A stretch of 6,156 nucleotides of DNA from Candidatus Aerophobota bacterium (lineage in GTDB: Bacteria > Aerophobota > Aerophobia > Aerophobales > B3-G15): NCBI GenBank assembly GCA_011372105.1, contig DRTT01000004.1, forward strand, positions 1 through 6,156, given 5' to 3'. Positions 1 to 5,883 of this stretch are shown piece by piece. Within the stretch, counting starts at the first letter, position 1, and each line of letters opens with the position of its first letter. The position numbers and the translations under genes were made by a program. The notes beneath the pieces are model-generated. The model had not been told where the DNA came from. It saw nothing but the letters and a program-made list of their open reading frames with translations, and did not search any database.

Positions 1-1129
1 GAGAACCAATAGTTGAGGTTGCACCTGTTACAGGCATAACCTTACTAAGTCCTCCCATTTCCTCAAGTTTTCTCGTCCCGGTTGAATACTCCACAGCTCC
101 GGAATTGAGGAATAAAAGTGCCTTGAAAGTAGCATGGTTAAAAAGGTGAAATAGTGCTCCTAACATTCCCCAGTAATTACCACAACCAAGTCCCAACATT
201 ATGTAACCTATCTGAGATATAGAAGAATAGGCAAGAAGGCGTTTAAAATCCTTCTGTTGCAAAGCCAAAATCCCTCCACCGACCATGGAAATTATACCCA
301 GAATCATAAATACCCAGGTAAGTTGAATGGTCATTCCGTAGACATTGAAGAAAATTCTCGTTATAGTGTAAATTCCAAGTGCCTTTATCAAAACTCCCGA
401 AAGCATTGCTGATATTGGGGCAGGAGCACTGGGATGAGCATCAGGAAGCCAGGCATGAAAGGGAATTATTGCAGCCTTTAAACCGAAACCAGCAAGAAAG
501 AGCACAAGAGAAAAGGAAAGAAGAAGATTCTTTTTTCCCTGAATTATACTCCCAATATCTGCCATATTGAGACTTCCAGTAAGTCCATATAAAAGACCTA
601 TAGAAAACAAGACAAGGACTGAAGCAATAGAACTCATAACCATATATTTGAAAGCTGCCTCAAGTTCCTCTGCTTCAACACCAAAGGCAACAAGAGCATA
701 AGAGGCAATTGAAGCAATTTCCAGGAATACAAACAAATTAAAAAAGTCACCTGTTAAAACTACTCCGTTCATTCCCGCAATCATCAAGCAAAAAAGACTG
801 TAGAATCTTGCTTTAGCAGTGAATCTTTTCATATAGCTTACAGAGTATAAAGTAACAAAGAAAGCAATCCAGTTAATCACAACAAGCATCAGCAAAGAAA
901 GCCCATCAACTACAAGATTAATTCCCTTGGGAGGGAACCATCTTCCCATGGTATAGACAAAAACTCCATTATCCTTTAAAAACACTATAAGAACAAGGGA
1001 AAAAATAGCAAGAAGGAGAGTAACCACATTAATTAAAACATCACTTACAACTTCCTTTGCTTTCCCAAGTAGAACCAAAACAAAGGCAGCTCCCAGAGGA
1101 ATACCTATAAATAAAGGAATTATGTTCAT
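1..1129 (-). CDS. mnhD: MrpD/MnhD-like antiporter subunit (MbhH equivalent), 3' end outside window
   Basis: The frame is open from ATG 1129 to the left edge with no stop, giving 376 visible residues of an expected length near 480-500. GGAGG at 1140-1136 lies six bases before the start. It begins MNIIPLFIGIPLGAAF. All canonical ion-path residues that fall in the window are present: TM5 Glu137 (NLFVFLEIAS), TM7 Lys218 (FGLKAAIIPFHAW), the PDAHPSAPAPISAML loop at 229-243, TM8 Lys249 (GVLIKALGIY), SQIGY at 305-309, then His328, His332 and Lys336 (HLFNHATFK). The TM12 charge lies beyond the edge. In Mrp and Mbh this subunit is the main proton-pumping unit and pairs with MrpC, the gene just upstream. 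Of the three antiporter-like genes here it is the most standard. What follows it (perhaps MrpE, F and G) cannot be seen. Confidence 0.93.
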   Translation of the reverse strand, partial: MNIIPLFIGIPLGAAFVLVLLGKAKEVVSDVLINVVTLLLAIFSLVLIVFLKDNGVFVYTMGRWFPPKGINLVVDGLSLLMLVVINWIAFFVTLYSVSYMKRFTAKARFYSLFCLMIAGMNGVVLTGDFFNLFVFLEIASIASYALVAFGVEAEELEAAFKYMVMSSIASVLVLFSIGLLYGLTGSLNMADIGSIIQGKKNLLLSFSLVLFLAGFGLKAAIIPFHAWLPDAHPSAPAPISAMLSGVLIKALGIYTITRIFFNVYGMTIQLTWVFMILGIISMVGGGILALQQKDFKRLLAYSSISQIGYIMLGLGCGNYWGMLGALFHLFNHATFKALLFLNSGAVEYSTGTRKLEEMGGLSKVMPVTGATSTIGS

Positions 1130-1144
1130 CTATTTCCTCCCACG

Positions 1145-1480
1145 CTATCCCTTTAGTTTCCTGATTTCGGTAACATCGAAAGTGTGATATCTTTGATAAA
1201 TCCTGATACACATAGCTACAATAAAAGCTAAAGTAGCAATGCTTATAACAATAGCCGTTAACACCATAGCCTGGGGAAGTGGATCGACAAATTTCGCCTC
1301 CTTTACACCCTCTGTAACTATAGGAGCAACTCCATCTTTCCTATAGCCAAGTGAAACCAAAAAGAAGTTAACAGCATACTCCATTATGACAATACCCATA
1401 ACTATTTTCAGTAAATTCTTTTTTATCACGACACAGTAAAGACCAATAAGAAATATCACAAAAGATAGAAAAAATATCAT
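1145..1480 (-). CDS. mnhC: MrpC/MnhC-like membrane subunit (MbhG equivalent, NuoK family), 111 aa
   Basis: A three-helix protein of the NuoK/MrpC family, which in Mrp, Mbh and complex I sits beside an antiporter-like subunit and forms part of the proton path. Helices lie at about 2-19, 25-45 and 70-92. Seen: the second-helix motif GIVIMEYAVN at 29-38, with Glu34 within the membrane, and the very characteristic DPLPQAMVLTAIVIS at 66-80. The length matches the family. Start ATG 1480 has AAGGAG seven bases upstream, overlapping the TAA stop of the MrpB gene, again suggesting coupled translation. It ends in TAG, 15 bases before the MrpD-like start. MrpC and MrpD normally pair, as the order here also suggests. 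Confidence 0.93.
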   Translation of the reverse strand: MIFFLSFVIFLIGLYCVVIKKNLLKIVMGIVIMEYAVNFFLVSLGYRKDGVAPIVTEGVKEAKFVDPLPQAMVLTAIVISIATLAFIVAMCIRIYQRYHTFDVTEIRKLKG

Positions 1481-1491
1481 TTTTTCGCTCC

Positions 1492-1947
1492 TTACCTCTT
1501 AGCCGAAATTCTAAAAACTACAAGAGTAAAAAATACAGCAAACACTCCTCCCATAACTTTAATGCCAATACCTATGTTGGCAAGAGGAATAATACCAGCA
1601 GAGATAATTTTCAAAGGGTAACCCTTTGACAAGAAATTCACAAAAAACCATCCACCAGCAGGTATCCCCAAAATGGCAAGACAGAGAAAAATAAGAGCTC
1701 CTGTACTTTCCAAAATAGAAGCCGTTGAAACTTTAAGTTTTTTCAAAGTAACTTCTTTACCAAAAGAAAGTATAAGGAGAATAAACCCGGATGCCATAAT
1801 AACCCCTCCCGGGAATCCTCCTCCCGGGGTAAGATGCCCGTGAAGCACCATGTAAATCCCAAAAAGAATAATAGGAGGAACAACAAATTTAGATATTGTC
1901 TTAACTATATTTGTCATACCTTCTTTTCTTGCTCTATAAGGACTCAT
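1492..1947 (-). CDS. mnhB: MrpB/MnhB-like membrane subunit (MbhF equivalent), 151 aa
   Basis: A four-helix membrane protein of the MnhB family, a structural and probably ion-path subunit of Mrp antiporters and of the sodium module of Mbh-type hydrogenases. The family signature is clear: HGHLTPGGGFPGGV at residues 36-49, between the first two helices, and ANIGIGIKVMGG at 123-134 before the last helix. The length is normal for MrpB. The start at ATG 1947 overlaps the previous TGA (ATGA), with a purine-rich AAGGAAGG just upstream. A second ATG at 1917 (MTNIVK) would drop ten charged residues and also give a plausible N-terminus, but its GAAGG lies almost against the start codon, so I prefer the first. 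It ends TAA at 1492. Confidence 0.92.
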   Translation of the reverse strand: MSPYRARKEGMTNIVKTISKFVVPPIILFGIYMVLHGHLTPGGGFPGGVIMASGFILLILSFGKEVTLKKLKVSTASILESTGALIFLCLAILGIPAGGWFFVNFLSKGYPLKIISAGIIPLANIGIGIKVMGGVFAVFFTLVVFRISAKR

Positions 1948-2468
1948 TTTTCCTTCCTTCCAATTTCTCTTAAAACTACTATTGCTCCTAAAATTGCCGT
2001 GAATAAAACTGTCGCCTCACCCAGGGTATCATAAGCTCTATAATCAAGGAGGACAGATGTCACAAGATTTGCTGCCCCTGTCTCTTCCAAACCCCTGCTT
2101 ATATACTCACTTGAAACCTTCATTACAGGATAACCAAACTTGGGAAGATGAGTTAAAGCGGCAAAAGCGAAAATAGCAAAGACTATAATGAATATAAAAG
2201 TAGCTGTTGCAGCAAATGCCTCTCTTTTACCTTTTATCTCAAGGAGGTCTTTTTCCACACCTGCTGCTCTTATCAGGATAATCAGCGCAATAACTTCCAC
2301 CACTACCTGAGTTATAGCACAATCAGGAGCCTGAAGGTAGAGGAAGGTGACACAAAGAGAAAGACCAACAACAGCAAGAGATATTACTGCTGATAAAAGG
2401 TATCTTGTATGAACGGCTACTATAGAGCCCGCAATCATAAGAAAAGCTAAAGCATAAATCTCCCACAT
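1944..2468 (-). CDS. mbhE: MbhD-MbhE-like fusion (MrpA C-terminal domains), 174 aa
   Basis: A small membrane protein matching the C-terminal part of MrpA, which in Pyrococcus Mbh is split into MbhD and MbhE. The first half (about 1-70) is a DUF4040-like domain with three hydrophobic helices and the signature APDCAITQVVVEV at 47-59 (Glu58). The second half has a helix at about 87-107, a periplasm-side loop, then the MbhE signature NLVTSVLLDYRAYDTLGEA at 134-152 (Asp142, Asp147, Glu151) and a final helix. In Mrp and Mbh these domains join the antiporter-like subunits to MrpB/C and are thought to help carry Na+. I chose ATG 2468: GGAGG at 2481-2477 lies 8 bases upstream. A longer reading from TTG 2483 would begin inside that Shine-Dalgarno and overlap the previous gene. 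The TGA stop overlaps the next start as ATGA, so translation is probably coupled. Confidence 0.88.
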   Translation of the reverse strand: MWEIYALAFLMIAGSIVAVHTRYLLSAVISLAVVGLSLCVTFLYLQAPDCAITQVVVEVIALIILIRAAGVEKDLLEIKGKREAFAATATFIFIIVFAIFAFAALTHLPKFGYPVMKVSSEYISRGLEETGAANLVTSVLLDYRAYDTLGEATVLFTAILGAIVVLREIGRKEK

Positions 2469-2472
2469 AACA

Positions 2473-4407
2473 TTAACCTCCAACTCCTGTTAAAAATATC
2501 AAAAGCAAGACAACAAGTCCCACAAGGTACCAGGCAAGATATGTATGAAGAATACCTGTGTGAGCAAGAGAAGAACCCTTTCCAACAATTAACACAACCC
2601 AGGATAAACCTTTCCAGATAAGGTCAACCAGTCTATCAAGAGCTAAGAGAAAAGTAGCAACTCCACGGGCAAAAGAAAGCATGCCTTTATAAATATCAAG
2701 GGCACCTTTTTCCGCCGCTCTGTAAAGTCTCCTTAAACCTGCAAAGTCTCTTAATGTGTCATAAAAATCTGCACCGGACACTCTCATTTCAGAAGATAAA
2801 GCTTCTCCTCCCACATAAATTTCTGACTCACGTGCGGGTTTAATCTTACCGGCAAAATAAATTATAACTCCTATAATTATTCCAACAATTACAAGTATGG
2901 TGGCAAGACCGGGTTGCCACCATCCAATCCAGCTCTCGGGAGAGGAAAGAGTAGGAACAGAGGGTAGAATAAAAAGTTTTAGAGGAATCTGATAGGCAAA
3001 AACGCCAAACACAACACAAAGCCCTGCTAAAATAATCATAGGTAACACCATAAGAGAAGAGGATTCTTGAATTTTCCCCTGTGAGATTTTTTCCTTAACT
3101 TCGTCACTTTCAAGACCAAGGAAAACTCCATGAACAAGCTTCATAAAACTTGCCAGAGTTAGAGCAGAACCAAACATAGCAGCTATAAGCCAGATAATCC
3201 ACATACCGCCACCTGAAAACCTGCCAACCTCAACCACACCCTGGTACACCATCCACTTGGAGAAAAATCCATTAAAAGGGGGAACACCGGATATGGAAAA
3301 AGCAGCAATTAAAACAGCAATAAAGGTGAAAGGCATAAACCTGGCAAGCCCTCCAAGTCTTTCCACATCACACACCCCGACTTTTTTCTCAACAGAACCT
3401 CCTCCCAGAAAGAGGCAGGACTTATAAATAGCATTATTAACCATATGGAATATACCTCCCGCTATCCCAAGAGGAATTCCCGTGCCTATTCCAAGCACCA
3501 TATAACCCACCTGAGATACAGTATGATAGGAAAGGAGTTTTCTCACATCATGCTGAACAAGAGCCATCATCACTGCTACTATAATTGTCAGGGAACCAAT
3601 GAACATGAGAAGAATGGATAAAGAGGAATTGGGAATAAGTTTGAAGAAATCAAGACATACACGTGCCAAAAAGTAAATACCAAGAAGTTTATCCAAGGAT
3701 GCGGGCAAAAATGCCATAACAGGTGTTGGAACCTTATCTGCTGCATCAGGAATCCAGGTATGAAAAGGTATGGCACCTGCTTTAGCAAGAGCCCCTGTTA
3801 TAAGAAGAACAAATGAAGCCACTGCAAGACCTGAATTTACCGGAAGAGGCTGAAGATTTATCATACTTAAACTTCCGCTCAATTTATAAAAGAAAAGAGC
3901 TCCTAAAATAAGGGCAAAATCTCCCGAGCCTACCACAAAAAGTCCCTTGGTAGATAATTCTGAAGAACCAAAAGACAAAAAGGCATAAAGCAAAACTCCA
4001 AGCACTCCCCAGAAAAGCAAGAATACAAAAAGATTCGCAGCAAGAGCTGCTCCTGCCGCAGCAGAAGCTGTCAAAAGGAAGTAGCCGTAGTACTCCCTTG
4101 TTCTTACCTTTCCATCCATGAATTTTGCTGAATAAATGGAGATAAGTAAAGAGAAAAGAGAGATAAAAAGGAGTATAAAGGAGGAAAATTTGTAACTTTG
4201 CAAACTAAAATCTATACCTAAGAAGGAAAGCCAGGGATGTGTAAATAAAATCTTTCCCTGCGAAAATATTAAAATAGCAAGAACAAAAACTATAAAACCG
4301 GTCCCTATGCTAATTACCTCTTTTACCTTTTTTGCAGGAACAAGCAGGCAAATAATTCCTCCTATCAGAGGCAAAATTACCGGATAAAGCAGCACAGAAG
4401 AGTTCAT
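2473..4407 (-). CDS. Long antiporter-like membrane subunit (NuoL/MrpA-N-like), 644 aa, lacking the TM5 Glu
   Basis: The second of three antiporter-like proteins, longer than its neighbours because of a tail of about 115 residues. Start ATG 4407, with GGGAG at 4417-4413. The core (about 1-520) has around 14-15 membrane segments and the Proton_antipo_M signature: Lys209 (ALAKAGAIPFHTW) in TM7, Lys240 (PASLDKLLGIY) in TM8, VSQVGY at 297-302, His321 and Lys329, and Lys384 in GFFSK (TM12). The nearly universal TM5 Glu is missing: the sequence reads LLFWGVLG, with Gly134 (codon GGA) where a WE pair is expected. Asn325 replaces the second His of the usual HxxxHAxxK, and DAADKVP replaces DAH..AP. The tail (about 525-610) is charged and likely amphipathic, with YVGGE at 531-535, followed by a last membrane helix at about 623-641. 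This layout recalls the NuoL/MrpA lateral helix, but that is an inference. It ends TAA at 2473, four bases before the next ATG. Confidence 0.88.
   Translation of the reverse strand: MNSSVLLYPVILPLIGGIICLLVPAKKVKEVISIGTGFIVFVLAILIFSQGKILFTHPWLSFLGIDFSLQSYKFSSFILLFISLFSLLISIYSAKFMDGKVRTREYYGYFLLTASAAAGAALAANLFVFLLFWGVLGVLLYAFLSFGSSELSTKGLFVVGSGDFALILGALFFYKLSGSLSMINLQPLPVNSGLAVASFVLLITGALAKAGAIPFHTWIPDAADKVPTPVMAFLPASLDKLLGIYFLARVCLDFFKLIPNSSLSILLMFIGSLTIIVAVMMALVQHDVRKLLSYHTVSQVGYMVLGIGTGIPLGIAGGIFHMVNNAIYKSCLFLGGGSVEKKVGVCDVERLGGLARFMPFTFIAVLIAAFSISGVPPFNGFFSKWMVYQGVVEVGRFSGGGMWIIWLIAAMFGSALTLASFMKLVHGVFLGLESDEVKEKISQGKIQESSSLMVLPMIILAGLCVVFGVFAYQIPLKLFILPSVPTLSSPESWIGWWQPGLATILVIVGIIIGVIIYFAGKIKPARESEIYVGGEALSSEMRVSGADFYDTLRDFAGLRRLYRAAEKGALDIYKGMLSFARGVATFLLALDRLVDLIWKGLSWVVLIVGKGSSLAHTGILHTYLAWYLVGLVVLLLIFLTGVGG
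2477..2481 (-). promoter_or_regulatory. Shine-Dalgarno GGAGG fixing the start of the MbhD/E-like gene
   Basis: On the minus strand the order is GGAGG, eight bases, then ATG (2468). The TAA stop of the 644-aa gene (2475-2473) lies inside the spacer, so ribosomes ending that gene arrive at this site. This supports coupling and rejects the TTG at 2483 as start, since that TTG directly touches the GGAGG and has no properly spaced site of its own. Confidence 0.75.
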
Positions 4408-4431
4408 TTTCTCTCCCTTTTTGTTTTAGTT

Positions 4432-5862
4432 TTATTTAGTTAACATTCCTGCTACAGCTGCCACAGGAAGCCCCAATACCTGGCCTATAAAAAACCCGAT
4501 TGTAAGAGAAATTGCTCCCAGTAAAACCACACATCCCACCATTAACTTTTCTCCAGCAAAGGATCCGCCTCCTGATGTAGTCTTTTTACTTTTACCCATG
4601 AAAATTCCATTAAACAGGCGAAAAAGATAAAGCATTGTAAATATAGCTGCAACTATAGCAAAGGTTGCAACCCAAAAATGTCCTTCTTTCACCGCACTCA
4701 TTATCACCATAAGTTTTGCATAAAATCCCCCGAAAGGAGGAAAACCGGCTATAGAAAAAACAGAAAATAAAAATCCAATTCCAAAAACAGAGGAAGTTTG
4801 CATAAGACCACCAAGCTCTCTTATATCCCTTGTTCCATACTTTCTTTCAACTACCCCTGCTCCAAGGAAAAGGGAAGCTTTGGCAATAGCGTGAATCATA
4901 AAGTAAAGAAGCCCCGCTATAATACCTGTCTCTTTCAAGAGGGAAAATCCAATGAGAATGTAACCTACCTGGGACACAGTGGAATAGGCTATTATTCGTT
5001 TTATATCTTTTTCCAGGAGGGCAGCACCTGCCCCTATTAAAGAAGATATAACAGCTAATGTAAGAATCCAGCTCCAGGAGACACCTGTCATCCACACAAA
5101 AATGCGTAAAAATCCGAGGAGCCCCACCTCAACTTCTACTCCTGAAAGTATAGCACTCATTGGAGAAGGAGCTACAGAATGAGCATCAGATAGCCAGGTA
5201 TGCAGAGGAAGAATTGCAGACTTTGCAATCACTCCAAGAAAGATTAGGAAAAGGGGAATATTAACATTTACAAGATTTACTTCTTTGAGCTGAAAAAGAT
5301 CAAGGGTACCGGTTTGAACATAAAGAAGAGTAAATCCCATTAACATAAAAGATGAACCAAGAAAAGTCATTAAGAAAGTTTTATCAGCAATCCAAACTAT
5401 TTTTTCTTCTCTGTAAAATCCCACCAACCTCCAGGTGGTAAGAGCTGCTACTTCCCAAAAAACATAGAATAAGACAAGATTTTTGGAAAAAGAAACGCCG
5501 ATAAGAGATGCTACCATAAGACAGGTCATGAAATAGTATTCTCTCTGGTTCTCATATTCCTTCATGTAAGGTACAGAGTAAATAAGAGCAACAAGTCCAA
5601 TAAAAGAGAATATAAGGGCAAAAACAAGGCTTATTCCATCGGCAAAAAAGGAAAAACTAAAATAATTCCCCCTGAAAGATAAAATATCTGCTTGAATAGA
5701 GGTTAGTTTCAAAACGGGAGCAAGCAGAAAAAGAAGAAAGACGAAAGAAAGAGCTACTATACCCACCGCCCACCATTCTCTAACTTTCTCTGGGAAAAGC
5801 AGACAGAAAAAAGAACCTATCAAAGGGATAAAAATCGCACCTATTAAGAAAAAGGTTAACAT
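4432..5862 (-). CDS. Antiporter-like membrane subunit of the hydrogenase complex (MrpD/NuoM family), 476 aa
   Basis: A polytopic membrane protein of the proton-conducting antiporter family (Proton_antipo_M), with about 14 hydrophobic segments by eye, expected to move H+ or Na+ when the adjoining hydrogenase turns over. The start is ATG at 5862, with a strong AGGAGGT at 5878-5872. Family landmarks: TM5 Glu137 in a FWE context, TM7 Lys214 (IAKSAILPLHTW), the SDAHSVAPSPMSA loop at 225-237, VSQVGY at 296-301, His324 and Lys328 in the broken helix, and Lys383 in GGFYAK (TM12). Odd points: the usual TM8 Lys is Glu245, with Glu243 close by; Tyr320 replaces the first of the two usual TM11-region His; and Ser225 replaces the usual Pro of WLPDAH. 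The TTWRL stretch after TM5 puts Arg145 near the membrane. It ends TAA at 4432, 24 bases before the next gene. Family and complex membership are firm; the ion it moves is not known. Confidence 0.9.
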   Translation of the reverse strand: MLTFFLIGAIFIPLIGSFFCLLFPEKVREWWAVGIVALSFVFLLFLLAPVLKLTSIQADILSFRGNYFSFSFFADGISLVFALIFSFIGLVALIYSVPYMKEYENQREYYFMTCLMVASLIGVSFSKNLVLFYVFWEVAALTTWRLVGFYREEKIVWIADKTFLMTFLGSSFMLMGFTLLYVQTGTLDLFQLKEVNLVNVNIPLFLIFLGVIAKSAILPLHTWLSDAHSVAPSPMSAILSGVEVEVGLLGFLRIFVWMTGVSWSWILTLAVISSLIGAGAALLEKDIKRIIAYSTVSQVGYILIGFSLLKETGIIAGLLYFMIHAIAKASLFLGAGVVERKYGTRDIRELGGLMQTSSVFGIGFLFSVFSIAGFPPFGGFYAKLMVIMSAVKEGHFWVATFAIVAAIFTMLYLFRLFNGIFMGKSKKTTSGGGSFAGEKLMVGCVVLLGAISLTIGFFIGQVLGLPVAAVAGMLTK

Positions 5863-5883
5863 TTATACATTACCTCCTGCTTA

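Noticed and set aside
379..570. Plus-strand open frame of 63 codons
   Set aside because: It lies antisense to the MrpD-like gene, whose frame is open with conserved motifs (PFHAWLPDAH) across the same bases. The 63-codon product is highly charged and unlike any family I know.
1834..2034. Plus-strand open frame of 66 codons
   Set aside because: Antisense to the MrpB and MbhD/E-like genes, including the conserved MrpB HGHLTPGGGF region; no supporting context.
2481..2483. TTG start for the MbhD/E-like gene (179 aa)
   Set aside because: It sits directly against the GGAGG at 2481-2477 that serves ATG 2468, and the extra residues MEVNV have no family support.
3588..3788. Second minus-strand frame of 66 codons
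   Set aside because: Out-of-frame shadow inside the 644-aa gene, across its conserved TM7-TM8 region.
4408..4431. Possible terminator or promoter in the longest gap, 24 bases
   Set aside because: The minus strand is A-rich with a Shine-Dalgarno at its end; I see no inverted repeat followed by a T run and no room for a promoter.
4798..5095. Open frames on both strands (plus 4798-5040, minus 4847-5095)
   Set aside because: Both are alternative frames of the 476-aa gene over its conserved VSQVGY and HAIAK region; the products show no family likeness.
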